Assembly: GCF_002115755.1 (NCBI RefSeq)
Contig: NZ_JFKA01000004.1
Coordinates: 248,001 to 312,000 of the forward strand
Length of the DNA: 64,000 nucleotides
Origin: Thalassospira mesophila
GTDB lineage: Bacteria; Pseudomonadota; Alphaproteobacteria; Rhodospirillales; Thalassospiraceae
Reading direction: 5' to 3'
Part shown: piece by piece, positions 46,492 through 55,132 of the stretch
How positions within the stretch are numbered: the first letter of the stretch is position 1
Layout of the letters: the number at the start of each line of letters is the position of its first letter
The notes under the pieces: generated by a model
What the model was told of the DNA's origin: nothing
The model's input: only the letters and a program-made list of their open reading frames with translations
The model's database searches: none
Program-made: the position numbers and the translations under genes

Positions 46492-46884
46492 ATGGAAGAC
46501 CTGACGAGTTTTTTTCACCGCTATGGCGATGCCCACTTAAAGCTGAGCCCCGAAACGCTGGAACCGTTTTTTCATCTTCCCTGCCTGATCAATGATCTGG
46601 GCGGTGTGCATGCCATTGCCAGCGCCGATGACCTTGCCAAATACCACACACCGTTTATTGCCGAACTTAAACAGGCGCGCCTTGCCATGTGCAAGGCCAT
46701 GCTGATTGAGCAACATTCCGCCCTGCCCGGCGGCGCACGGGCCGTGGTGTCTTTTCGTTTCGGCAACGAAAACAACGATCTTATTTTTGATTGCGACTAT
46801 GCCTTTTCCCTGTTGCGTGTGGATCAGGACTGGAAAATTATTTTCGCCCAACTTGGCGAAATCCGCTACAGCGACCTTTATTAA
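46492..46884 (+). CDS. NTF2-like (SnoaL-like) small protein of unknown function
   Basis: A 130-residue cytosolic protein. The pattern FFHRYGDAHLKLSPETLEPFFHLPCLI, then alternating strands ending WKIIFAQLGEIRYSDLY, fits the cone-shaped NTF2/SnoaL fold used by many small enzymes and binding proteins. No catalytic residues can be assigned. It begins 42 nt after ligA on the same strand and ends 46 nt before the nuclease-like gene, so the three may be co-transcribed. Confidence 0.6.
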   Translation: MEDLTSFFHRYGDAHLKLSPETLEPFFHLPCLINDLGGVHAIASADDLAKYHTPFIAELKQARLAMCKAMLIEQHSALPGGARAVVSFRFGNENNDLIFDCDYAFSLLRVDQDWKIIFAQLGEIRYSDLY

Positions 46885-46930
46885 AGACATCACTGCCGCC
46901 CCCGTATCGGCCGCAATCAGGAAACTGCAA

Positions 46931-47566
46931 ATGCCAAAAGGCAGCACGCCCCCCACCCGCCAAACCGCCATAACCGGCACATTACTTGCCACCCGCTGCG
47001 ATCAAGCATCGCGGATGCGCGGCAATGGTATGGGGCGCAGCACAGTGCGGGCTGCAATGGCCCTGATCGCGACTGTATCACTTATCGCCCTGCCCGGCGT
47101 TTGCGCACAGGCGGACAGCCATTTTGGCCCGCTGTCGGGCAAACCGCGCGCGGTTGATGGCGATACGCTGGAATTTGGTTTCAAGCGGGTGGATTTATAT
47201 GGTGCAGATAGCCTGGAGCGTTTTCAGAAATGCGTGATTGGCGGGCAAAGTACCGCGTGCGGTGCCGATGCATGGGAAGCCATTGTTAACCTGATCACCA
47301 AAACGCCGATCCAGTGCGAAATGAAAGCGATTAACCGCTATAAACGCAACATGGCGATTTGCCGCAATGCCAATGGTGTCGACATTGGCCTGCAATTGAT
47401 CAGCATGGGCTGGGCTGTGGCACGCGACGATAACATGCCGGCCTATACCGCCGCCCAACAAGCCGCCAAGGCCGCACGCAAAGGGGCATGGGCCGGTAAA
47501 TTTATCGACCCGTTAAAATGGCGGCGCGGCGAACGCCTGCCCGAACATGCGATTAGCATTTATTGA
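46931..47566 (+). CDS. Secreted thermonuclease-like (SNase fold) protein
   Basis: A 211-residue protein with a hydrophobic signal segment (ALIATVSLIALPGVCAQA) followed by an SNase-like domain: AVDGDTLEFGFKRVDLYGADSLERFQ, KRNMAICRNANGVDIGLQLISMGWAVA and the terminal AARKGAWAGKFIDPLKWRRG. The usual GIDAPE motif is here GADSLE, keeping Asp and Glu but losing Pro, and the catalytic Arg may be the one in KRNMAICR. The ATG at 46931 has AGGA 8 nt upstream but gives a long N-region; 47014 or 47029 are alternatives. Confidence 0.72.
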   Translation: MPKGSTPPTRQTAITGTLLATRCDQASRMRGNGMGRSTVRAAMALIATVSLIALPGVCAQADSHFGPLSGKPRAVDGDTLEFGFKRVDLYGADSLERFQKCVIGGQSTACGADAWEAIVNLITKTPIQCEMKAINRYKRNMAICRNANGVDIGLQLISMGWAVARDDNMPAYTAAQQAAKAARKGAWAGKFIDPLKWRRGERLPEHAISIY

Positions 47567-47609
47567 AATTTGCCGCATTTTCCGGCAACCGCCAGTCGCC
47601 AAAATCAAA

Positions 47610-47642
47610 CAAACAGGCCCCCGTTACCAGATGGCCTGTTTG
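47610..47642. terminator. Bidirectional terminator between convergent genes
   Basis: CAAACAGGCC (47610-47619) pairs with GGCCTGTTTG (47633-47642). On the minus strand it is followed by TTTGTTTGATTTT, so it works best for the minus-strand transporter gene; on the + strand the T run is short. Confidence 0.7.
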
Positions 47643-47671
47643 CTTAAATCATGCGAATTTTGGCCGACCGA

Positions 47672-48742
47672 TTATGCAGCAGGCCCTTGAAAGGGCCGTG
47701 CCAGCAAGCGCCCGAACCCGGCCAGTGTCATTTTGTTTTTAAGCGACGCCACACCAACCATCACCACAGCAAAGCCCGCCAATTGTATGGGGCTTAGGGT
47801 TTCGCCCAAAAACAGCCAAGCGGCAAAAAATGTCAATGCCGGGCCGGAAAGCGAAATAAGCGACGCCTGTGTTGCGCCAATGCGGCGAATGCCTTCAAAC
47901 AGCAGGAAAAACGGAATAACGGTGCAGAAAATCGAAATCCCTGCCGTCCACAAAACGCCGCTCATGTTCAAATGCAGCGGTTTTTCGACAATCAATTCGT
48001 AAATCACCATCGATATTCCGGCCACGGTATTGATCAGGGCCGAAAAATGCATCGAGCCGATGACATTGATTTTACGCTGGCTGAAATACAGATAGCAGGC
48101 ATAGGTCAATGCCGATGCAAACGACCAGAACACCCCCTGCCATACATGGTCCGACACCAGCGACACCCCGTTGGGGGCGACCACCAAAATCAGCCCGCAA
48201 TACGTGATCAGAAAACAGAATATCTGGCGCAAGGGTGGAAACCGCCAGCGATGCAGGGCTTCCAAAATCATGACAATGGCGGGAAAGCTGAACAAAACAA
48301 TTCGCGATACCGTGACATCAATGATCGATACGGCAGTAAAATCGCACAGGGAGGCCGAAAAGAACAACCCGCCATAGGCGGCCCCCCAAATCATATCAGC
48401 GGGGCGCATGGCCCGTTCACCGGGGCGGTTTTTGCCAAACATCCACACGCCGAACCAGAAAAACGGCATGGCGATTAAAAACCGCAGCAGCAACAGCCCG
48501 TCGACCGTCATGCCGGTGGCATAAACAAATTTGGCCAAAAGCCCCTTCATCGCCAGCGCACAGGTCGCCAGCAACACCAAAATCAGGGCTGATCGTGCCA
48601 CTTTGGCCTTTGCCGCCTCGGCATCGCGCTGCACACGGGCGGCATTTTGGGCATCGGTAACATTCGCGGCGGCAGTTAACGACGACGCAGAAACATCACT
48701 GGCAGGCGTTTTACCTGTCAATGTGGATGATGTGGGGGTCAT
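47672..48742 (-). CDS. DMT-superfamily (EamA) transporter
   Basis: A 356-residue inner-membrane protein with about ten helices in two EamA repeats (first: LATCALAMKGLLAKFVYATGM; second: SLSGPALTFFAAWLFLGETLS with the usual GExLS). About 45 hydrophilic Ala/Thr-rich residues precede the first helix, longer than usual. GGAG lies 5 nt before the ATG. It is divergent from a LysR-type gene, with a candidate LysR box in the 134-bp gap, so it is probably its target. The substrate is unknown. Confidence 0.85.
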   Translation of the reverse strand: MTPTSSTLTGKTPASDVSASSLTAAANVTDAQNAARVQRDAEAAKAKVARSALILVLLATCALAMKGLLAKFVYATGMTVDGLLLLRFLIAMPFFWFGVWMFGKNRPGERAMRPADMIWGAAYGGLFFSASLCDFTAVSIIDVTVSRIVLFSFPAIVMILEALHRWRFPPLRQIFCFLITYCGLILVVAPNGVSLVSDHVWQGVFWSFASALTYACYLYFSQRKINVIGSMHFSALINTVAGISMVIYELIVEKPLHLNMSGVLWTAGISIFCTVIPFFLLFEGIRRIGATQASLISLSGPALTFFAAWLFLGETLSPIQLAGFAVVMVGVASLKNKMTLAGFGRLLARPFQGPAA

Positions 48743-48815
48743 GGGGGCTCCGATCTCTCTCTGGCCTTATCCTACGCCGGTACAGACATTATTCAATTCG
48801 AATAAAATGTTAGCA

Positions 48816-48836
48816 GATATCAGTTTTGTTGATATC
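48816..48836. promoter_or_regulatory. Interrupted palindrome between the DMT transporter and LysR genes
   Basis: GATATCA (48816-48822) and TGATATC (48830-48836) are perfect inverted arms with a 7-nt spacer, the usual geometry of a LysR-family site, 40 bp before the lysR start and 74 bp before the transporter start. Confidence 0.5.
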
Positions 48837-48876
48837 ATTAGTAAAATCCGATCCCGTTCACCATAAGCCGCACATC

Positions 48877-49779
48877 ATGGACATCAAACAGCTTCGCAGT
48901 TTTATTCACATTGCCGAACTGGGTAGCCTGTCGCGCGCGGCAGACCGGTTAAACCTGTCGCAACCGGCCCTGAGCCGCCAGTTGAACCTGCTTGAAGAAA
49001 ACCTGAACACCCAGTTGCTCGAACGCACCGGACGCGGGGTTAAACTGACCGAGGCCGGGCGGATCCTTGCCGAACGCGCCCGGGTAATTTTGGGCGATCT
49101 GGCCCGCCTCGAAGCCGATTTAAGCGAGCGGCGCGACCATGTAACGGGCCATGTCAATATTGGCCTGCCACCCAGTGCGGGCATCGTGATTACCGGCGCG
49201 CTGGTCGAAGCGGTACGCGAGCGTTACCCCGAACTCAGCCTGTCAATTGCCGAAGATTTAACTGGCGATATACAGGAAGGGTTGCTTTCGGGGCGGCTTG
49301 ATGTGGGGGCATTGCATGATGGCATGATTTCGCGCAGCCTGCATTCCGAACCCTTATGGCGTGAAGACCTGTTTTTAATTTCGCATCCGTCCCAGGTGCC
49401 CGAAAATGCCACCGAAATTGCCTTTGAAGATGTGGTGCGCCTGCCGCTGATTATGCCCACCCCAAAACACGGCTTGCGCGCCAAAATGCAGGAAGCCGCC
49501 TTTCGTGCCGGTCGACCCCTGATGCCCGTGGTTGAGGCCGATGCCCTGCGGGTTCTGGTCGATCTGGTGCATCGCGGGTTGGGGCATACGGTGTTGCCCC
49601 GATCATCGCTGGTGGCGGAATTGTCGACCGGGCGTTTGAAAGCCCGGCGCATTGTGCAGCCCGGCATGGCGCGCACGGTTATGCTGTCATGGTTGCAAGA
49701 CCGGCCGCTAAGTGCGGGGGCCAAAGCCGTGATTGATACCCTGCGCGAACTGGCCGGAACCGTACCGATGGGCGATTGA
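48877..49779 (+). CDS. LysR-family transcriptional regulator
   Basis: A 300-residue regulator with the N-terminal HTH (MDIKQLRSFIHIAELGSLSRAADRLNLSQPALSRQLNLLE) and a LysR effector domain from about 90. Subgroup resembles the Nac/CynR-like members that keep GYVNIGLPPSAG (here GHVNIGLPPSAG). The ATG at 48877 begins the conserved HTH; a longer reading from 48826 was rejected. Divergent from the DMT transporter gene, its likely target. Confidence 0.9.
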   Translation: MDIKQLRSFIHIAELGSLSRAADRLNLSQPALSRQLNLLEENLNTQLLERTGRGVKLTEAGRILAERARVILGDLARLEADLSERRDHVTGHVNIGLPPSAGIVITGALVEAVRERYPELSLSIAEDLTGDIQEGLLSGRLDVGALHDGMISRSLHSEPLWREDLFLISHPSQVPENATEIAFEDVVRLPLIMPTPKHGLRAKMQEAAFRAGRPLMPVVEADALRVLVDLVHRGLGHTVLPRSSLVAELSTGRLKARRIVQPGMARTVMLSWLQDRPLSAGAKAVIDTLRELAGTVPMGD

Positions 49780-49804
49780 TTTAAAAACCGGCCAAGCAAA
49801 GAAA

Positions 49805-49833
49805 AACCGGCATCCCGTGAAGGAATGCCGGTT
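49805..49833. terminator. Terminator between lysR and the aldo/keto reductase gene
   Basis: AACCGGCAT (49805-49813) pairs with ATGCCGGTT (49825-49833), 11-nt loop. On the minus strand TTTTTCTTT follows, so it ends the aldo/keto reductase transcript; it can serve lysR as well. Confidence 0.75.
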
Positions 49834-49858
49834 CTGTCAAATTACGACAATCAGCTGA

Positions 49859-50905
49859 TCAGGCATCAACAGCGGAATCAGACGAACGTTTCCACAGGTT
49901 CAACCCGCCATCGGTGGCGTATTTGTCAATTTCCACCAGTTCTTCGGTGCTGAAATCCAGATTTTTAAGGGCATCAAGGCTGTTATCAAGCTGTTCGACA
50001 TGACGCGCCCCAATCAGTGCCGAGGTAATTTCAGGGCGACGCAGCACCCATGCAATGGCCATTTGCGCCAAGGTCTGCCCACGGCGCTGGGCAATGTCGT
50101 TTAACGCCTTCACCCGTGAAATATTATCGTCCGTCAACATCGATGACTGGAACGAGCCCCCTTGGGCCGCACGGGAGTTTTCTGGCACACCGTTGAGGTA
50201 TTTGTTGGTCAAAAGCCCCTGTGCCATCGGCGAAAAGGCAATGCAACCAATGCCAAGTTCGGACAGGGTATCAAGCAACCCTTCTTCCTCGACCCAGCGG
50301 TTCAGCATTGAATAACTGGGTTGATGAATAACACAGGGTGTGCCCAGTTCTTTCAAAATCGCCTGCGCTTTACGCGTCATTTCAGCCGAATAGGACGAAA
50401 TGCCAACATAAAGCGCCTTGCCCTGACGGACAACCTGGTCTAGCGCGCTCATGGTTTCATAAAGCGGGGTGTCGGGGTCTACCCGGTGGGAATAGAAAAT
50501 ATCGACATAATCCAGCCCCATCCGCTTAAGGCTTTGATCAAGGCTGGAAATCAGATATTTGCGTGATCCCCATTCACCATAGGGGCCGGGCCACATGCGA
50601 TAACCGGCCTTGGTTGAAATGATCAGTTCGTCGCGATGTGCGCGCAAATCCTGATCCAGGATGCGGCCAAAGTTTTCCTCGGCCGAACCGGGGGGCGGGC
50701 CATAATTGTTGGCCAGATCAAAATGCGTTACCCCGCGATCAAAGGCACGGCGGATCATGGCGCGCTGGGTTTCGTAAACATCAACCCCGCCAAAATTTTG
50801 CCAAAGGCCAAGGGTAATTTGCGGCAATTGCAGGCCGCTATGGCCCGAACGACGATAGGCCATCTGTTCATAACGCGATGCGTCAGGCATCCAGTCCGAT
50901 GACAT
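49859..50905 (-). CDS. Aldo/keto reductase, YghZ/GpR (L-glyceraldehyde 3-phosphate reductase) type
   Basis: A 348-residue NADPH-dependent TIM-barrel reductase. The N-terminal block MSSDWMPDASRYEQMAYRRSGHSGLQLPQITLGLW is that of the YghZ group; AKR signature FDLANNYGPPPGSAEENFGRIL holds Asp and catalytic Tyr, Lys is in ISTKAGYRMWPGPYG, His in FYSHRVDPDTP. AGGAGG lies 6 nt before the ATG at 50905; a longer frame to 51031 overlaps the promoter region. Divergent from a LysR gene; a 21-bp palindrome lies 25 bp upstream. Confidence 0.9.
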   Translation of the reverse strand: MSSDWMPDASRYEQMAYRRSGHSGLQLPQITLGLWQNFGGVDVYETQRAMIRRAFDRGVTHFDLANNYGPPPGSAEENFGRILDQDLRAHRDELIISTKAGYRMWPGPYGEWGSRKYLISSLDQSLKRMGLDYVDIFYSHRVDPDTPLYETMSALDQVVRQGKALYVGISSYSAEMTRKAQAILKELGTPCVIHQPSYSMLNRWVEEEGLLDTLSELGIGCIAFSPMAQGLLTNKYLNGVPENSRAAQGGSFQSSMLTDDNISRVKALNDIAQRRGQTLAQMAIAWVLRRPEITSALIGARHVEQLDNSLDALKNLDFSTEELVEIDKYATDGGLNLWKRSSDSAVDA

Positions 50906-50929
50906 GGTCTTCCTCCTGATGATTTTTTT

Positions 50930-50950
50930 AATTCGGGGCATGCCCGAATT
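50930..50950. promoter_or_regulatory. Palindrome upstream of the aldo/keto reductase gene
   Basis: AATTCGGG (50930-50937) and CCCGAATT (50943-50950) are perfect inverted arms around GCATG. It sits 25 bp before the reductase start and 240 bp before the LysR start, so it could be a repressor site or a 5' leader hairpin of the reductase mRNA. Confidence 0.45.
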
Positions 50951-51188
50951 TGAATCGATCCAATGCGACGAAGGATACGTTATTTTCACCTGCCCTGTCA
51001 GGCCTGAAATCAAAAAAACGGGCCATTGCACGCCGGTTTTTCAAATAAATTCCCTTTGTCTTATCAAGCCCCTTGCGCACAAAATGCCAAACAAAGGGCA
51101 TTTGCGGCCCGCGGCCAGGTTCGATAAATTGGTTTTGGGCCAATATCGGTGTATATGCGCCCTAACGGGTATGAACGGGGAACGGCAG

Positions 51189-52088
51189 ATGAAGGCAAGC
51201 ATTCGCGGATTAGAGCTGTTTCGCTCGATCATGCTGACCGGGTCGATCAGCAAATCGTCGATCGAACTTGCCATTTCACAGCCCACCGCCAGCGGTCTTT
51301 TAAAACGGTTAGAAGATTCCATTGGCCTGATCCTGTTTGAACGCAGTGCCTTTGGCCTGTCACCCACGCCCGAGGCCATCAAGCTGTTGCCCGAGGTCGA
51401 CAGGATGTTTCAGCATCTTGATCATGTGCAAACAAAAATCGTCAATATCGCCGAAGGGGATTCTGCTTTTCTGTCGGTTCAGTCCCTGCCCTCGATGTCG
51501 CAGCATTTTGTTGCCCCGACGATCAAACTGTTATGCGAACATTTCCCCAAGGCCACGGTTTCAATCCATTCCGGGCAATCATCCCAAGTGGTCAACAGCA
51601 TCCGTATGGGGGCATTTGATGTGGGGTTTGTCTATGGTGCGCGCGAAAATTCGACGCTGGAATATATCGCACTTAAGAAAATAAAGTTCGAATGTGTGGT
51701 TCGCGCTGATCATTGTCTGGCGCAAAAATCCCGCGTGGAACCCGAAGACCTGCGCGACGAAAACCTGATCCTGAACCGGTCGGGCACCTATTTGCGCAAT
51801 GCCCTTAATCGTGCGCTGCGCCAGCATGATATTCCGGTATCGCCAAAGGTCGAAACCGGCACTTTGCAGGCCTATGACCTGATCAATTCGGGCATCGGCA
51901 TTGGCATTCTTGATACCTCGCTTTTATCAGACAACCATTACCCCGACCTGATCGCCGTACCGACCTTTATGAATATCGAGGTGGAAGCCTGCGCCATTTT
52001 CAACAAGGCCACACCGTTGTCGCGGATCGCGCACCAGTATCTGACAATCGTTCAGGACTTTTTTAACGCCGCACCCAAAGCCGGATAA
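51189..52088 (+). CDS. LysR-family transcriptional regulator
   Basis: A 299-residue regulator: HTH in IRGLELFRSIMLTGSISKSSIELAISQPTASGLLKRLED, effector domain from about 90 with the NSGIGIGILDTS hinge-near motif. The ATG at 51189 has GGGG 8 nt upstream; ATG 51171 and a much longer frame from 50904 were rejected. It is divergent from the aldo/keto reductase gene and convergent with the TRAP/MmgE operon, so either could be its target; by the usual LysR layout the reductase is more likely. Confidence 0.88.
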   Translation: MKASIRGLELFRSIMLTGSISKSSIELAISQPTASGLLKRLEDSIGLILFERSAFGLSPTPEAIKLLPEVDRMFQHLDHVQTKIVNIAEGDSAFLSVQSLPSMSQHFVAPTIKLLCEHFPKATVSIHSGQSSQVVNSIRMGAFDVGFVYGARENSTLEYIALKKIKFECVVRADHCLAQKSRVEPEDLRDENLILNRSGTYLRNALNRALRQHDIPVSPKVETGTLQAYDLINSGIGIGILDTSLLSDNHYPDLIAVPTFMNIEVEACAIFNKATPLSRIAHQYLTIVQDFFNAAPKAG

Positions 52089-52101
52089 CCCAAACGCAAA
52101 A

Positions 52102-52122
52102 CGACCCGGCAAAACCGGGTCG
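52102..52122. terminator. Terminator between lysR and the TRAP operon
   Basis: CGACCCGG (52102-52109) pairs with CCGGGTCG (52115-52122). On the minus strand TTTTGCGTTT follows. It ends the five-gene operon on the minus strand and may serve the convergent lysR. Confidence 0.72.
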
Positions 52123-52152
52123 CTGCATAAATCATCGTGATGGTTAAAAGAA

Positions 52153-53172
52153 CTAGTCGGCAGCGCCGGCAATTTCTTTCAGGCGGGTCATCACTTCCTT
52201 GCCGACCAGCGGTTCGCCAAGTTCTTTCCAGACCGGCTTCATCTTGCTCACCCACTGTGCGTGCTGGGCATCATCAAGGGTATGAATTTCAACACCCTTC
52301 TGACGCATGAACTCGACATCGTCGCTGTTCATTTTCAGGCCGTTTTCAATGTTCCAGTCGGTGGCTGCTTTCAGGGCGTCGGCAATGCCGGTCCGCACAT
52401 CATCGGGCAGGCCATCCCACCAGCTTTTGCTGGTGCCAACCATGTAGTATGAATACATGTGGTTGGTCAGGGTCAAATGATCGATCATTTCGTACATGCC
52501 AGACCCCTTCCACGCATTCGGGGTCACTTCGGCACCGTCAATCACGCCGGTCTGCAAGGCGGTCGGGGCTTCACCCCAGTTCACGCTGACCGGGTTGGCA
52601 CCCACAGCCGCAAAGGTTTTGACATAAACCGGTGCCGACTGAACGCGAATTTTCATACCGGCAATATCAGCCGGGGTCAGCACAGCCTTGGTCCCGGTAT
52701 AGCCCAAAACACGCGGACCATTGATCCAGAAGGCAACCGGCTCGACGTTTTTGGCTTCAAGGGCGGGCACAAACATGTTGCGGATGGTTTCGTCCTTCAT
52801 CGCTGCCGAAAACTTTTCCGGCGTATCGAGCAAGAACGGCAGGTTAAAGGCATTCATGCCCTTTGCCAGGCTGGCATAGGTGCCGGTTGTCGGCGCGATA
52901 AAATTCACCGCGTTTAACTGCAAGCCCTGCACCTGTTCGCTTTGTGCAAACAGGGTGCTGGAATGCTGCAGATCAACAACCACCTTGTCGCCAAGGCGAT
53001 TTCTTATTTCTTCGGCAAATTTTTCAAAGGTCTGCCCCTTCAGACTGACTTTTGCCGAATCATCGGACATGATAATTTTAATCGGTGCGGCCTGTGCCAC
53101 TGTCGCCCCGAAGGCCACCCCGGCCATCAGAACGCCAGCAAGCGTCAAACGCAATTTCCCGGTATATTTCAT
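52153..53172 (-). CDS. dctP: TRAP transporter solute-binding protein, DctP family
   Basis: A 339-residue periplasmic protein, signal peptide ending AQA (about residue 28). DctP fold with AGMKIRVQSAPVYVKTFAAVGANPV, where the Arg is the usual carboxylate-binding residue, and LQTGVIDGAEVTPNAW. GGAG lies 7 nt before the ATG. It is the last gene of a five-gene operon (amidohydrolase, MmgE/PrpD, DctQ, DctM, DctP), reversed from the usual P-Q-M order, with 64 bp between dctM and dctP. Ligand is probably a di- or tricarboxylate fitted to the catabolic genes. Confidence 0.92.
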   Translation of the reverse strand: MKYTGKLRLTLAGVLMAGVAFGATVAQAAPIKIIMSDDSAKVSLKGQTFEKFAEEIRNRLGDKVVVDLQHSSTLFAQSEQVQGLQLNAVNFIAPTTGTYASLAKGMNAFNLPFLLDTPEKFSAAMKDETIRNMFVPALEAKNVEPVAFWINGPRVLGYTGTKAVLTPADIAGMKIRVQSAPVYVKTFAAVGANPVSVNWGEAPTALQTGVIDGAEVTPNAWKGSGMYEMIDHLTLTNHMYSYYMVGTSKSWWDGLPDDVRTGIADALKAATDWNIENGLKMNSDDVEFMRQKGVEIHTLDDAQHAQWVSKMKPVWKELGEPLVGKEVMTRLKEIAGAAD

Positions 53173-53236
53173 CTGTTTTCTCCACTGTTTATCGTTTTGG
53201 TCGTCACACCATTCCGTCCCCGGAAATTTGTGTGCA

Positions 53237-54556
53237 TCACTTCATCAAAGCCGGCAGATAAAGCGAAATTTGCGGCACGAAAGTTACAAGCATCAGCGCC
53301 GTTATCGTCGCAAGTATCCACGGCAAGGCTGCCCGAAAAACATTCAGGACCGACATGCCGGAAATACTGCTTGCAACAAAAAGGTTCATGCCAACGGGCG
53401 GGGTGATCAGCCCCAGCTCGATATTCACCACCATGATGATGGCAAAATGGATCGGGTCGATGCCAAGCGAGCGTGCCGCTGGTTCCAGCAAGGGCGCAAA
53501 GATCAGGATGGTTGGAACCCCTTCAAGGAAGAAACCGACAACCACCAGCAAGACATTGACACACAAAAGGAATTCAACCGGCGACAGCCCGGCATCGAGA
53601 ACAAATTGCGCCAGTTGGGACGGCACACCGATTTTGGTAATGAAATAGCCAAACATCAGGGCATTGGCCGTCACCCAGAAAATCATGCCAACGCGCGGCA
53701 CCGTATTGGCAACAACAGCAAACACATCGCGTATTTTAAGTTCGCGATAAATCAGCATGCCAATCACAACGGCCAGGGCAATGGCCACCAGGGCCGCCTC
53801 GGTCGGGGTGAAAATGGCACCGCCACTAAACTGCATGCCAAACAGGTCAAACCCGGGGAAACCATAAATGCCCACGATAATGATGATGGGCAACAGCAAC
53901 GCCGGGAAACTGACACGAATGGCCCGTCCCATGTCGCCAGCCGAGGCACGTTCACGCACCTGCACCCCTTCGCGCACGGCAAGGAAACGCGCGGTTAACA
54001 GCAGCAAGGCACCGTAAATAACGCCCGGAACAATGCCCGCCAAAAACAGTTTGGGGATCGAAGTCTCCGTCACAAAACCATACAGGATTAACGGAATACT
54101 GGGCGGCAACAGAATGCCGATGGACCCCGATGTGCAAATTGCCCCAATCGAAAACCGCTTGGAATAACCTTCCTTAAGCAGGGCGGGATACAAAATGTTG
54201 CCTACCGCCGCCACCGTTGCCGGGCTGGACCCGGAAATAGCGGCAAAGAAAATGCAGGTTAAAACCGTTGCCATGCCCAAACCGGCCTTGAAATGCCCCA
54301 GCAGGGCACGGGCCAGATCGACCAGACGTTTGACCAGCCCGCCATTTTCCATCAATGCCGCTGCCAAAAAGAAAAACGGCACCGCCATCAAGGTGAAATG
54401 ATCAAGGTTGCTGAGAAGTTTTTGACCAACAATGCCGGTCGGGATTGGCGAAAAAATCATCGCCGACACCACAGCCGCGCCGCCCAGTGCCACGGCAATC
54501 GGGGCACCGATAACGATCAGGGCAAAGAAAACAATGGCTAAAAATGCAACAGTCAT
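53237..54556 (-). CDS. dctM: TRAP transporter large membrane subunit DctM
   Basis: A 439-residue inner-membrane protein with about twelve helices, the sodium-coupled transport subunit. Family segments: VALGGAAVVSAMIF, FFLAAALMENGGLVKRLVDLA, FAAISGSSPATVAAVGNILYP, LLPPSIPLILYGFVTETSIPKLFLAGIVPG and the C-terminal LGLITPPVGMNLFVASSISG. Its start overlaps the dctQ stop by ATGA. Confidence 0.95.
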   Translation of the reverse strand: MTVAFLAIVFFALIVIGAPIAVALGGAAVVSAMIFSPIPTGIVGQKLLSNLDHFTLMAVPFFFLAAALMENGGLVKRLVDLARALLGHFKAGLGMATVLTCIFFAAISGSSPATVAAVGNILYPALLKEGYSKRFSIGAICTSGSIGILLPPSIPLILYGFVTETSIPKLFLAGIVPGVIYGALLLLTARFLAVREGVQVRERASAGDMGRAIRVSFPALLLPIIIIVGIYGFPGFDLFGMQFSGGAIFTPTEAALVAIALAVVIGMLIYRELKIRDVFAVVANTVPRVGMIFWVTANALMFGYFITKIGVPSQLAQFVLDAGLSPVEFLLCVNVLLVVVGFFLEGVPTILIFAPLLEPAARSLGIDPIHFAIIMVVNIELGLITPPVGMNLFVASSISGMSVLNVFRAALPWILATITALMLVTFVPQISLYLPALMK

Positions 54557-55089
54557 TTGCCCTGCCCCTTTTCTGCGGCCAGTTTGGCAAGATAGGTTTC
54601 TTCGGGTTTTAACGCGCCAATGTCCGTGCCCAGTTTGATCAGCAGCATCAGATAACGCAGGCTGAAAAACACCATGGTGATGGGCACAACCAGGAAGAAG
54701 TAAACTTCCGGGATATCGGTTTCCTGATTGACAGCACCAATCATGGACAGGAAGTGGGCGTAAAAAATGCTGTCATAGGCATAATACAGGCACAGCGCCA
54801 ATGTGGCGCCGTAAGCCAGAATATTCAGCACCGCGCGGACTTTCGGCCCGACAGTCATTGCCAGCAGGTCGACGCGGGGATGAAAACCTTCGCGTACCGC
54901 GCGGCTGGCCCCAAACAGCATGGCCCATACCAGTGACATCACCAGCACACTTTCCAGCCAGTGAATGCCGGAATTAAAGACATAGCGCAGAATGATTTGC
55001 AGAAGGCCCATGCACACCCCAAGCAGGGTCAGGCCAACCATCATCACTTTTTCAAACCCGCACAACAAAAGGTCAAGTCGCCGGATCAT
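54553..55089 (-). CDS. dctQ: TRAP transporter small membrane subunit DctQ
   Basis: A 178-residue protein with four membrane helices; typical W-E motif is seen as HWLESVLVMSLVWAMLFGASRAVREGFHPRVDL. It pairs with DctM to form the membrane part. It begins 43 nt after the MmgE/PrpD gene in the operon. Confidence 0.92.
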   Translation of the reverse strand: MIRRLDLLLCGFEKVMMVGLTLLGVCMGLLQIILRYVFNSGIHWLESVLVMSLVWAMLFGASRAVREGFHPRVDLLAMTVGPKVRAVLNILAYGATLALCLYYAYDSIFYAHFLSMIGAVNQETDIPEVYFFLVVPITMVFFSLRYLMLLIKLGTDIGALKPEETYLAKLAAEKGQGK

Positions 55090-55132
55090 TGCGTTTCACT
55101 CCCAGGCATTTTTGTTTTTTTCCCTGTTAACA

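Noticed and set aside
52880-53998. 372-codon + strand frame across dctP and dctM
   Set aside because: Lies opposite two clear TRAP genes; composition is typical of a reverse-frame shadow.
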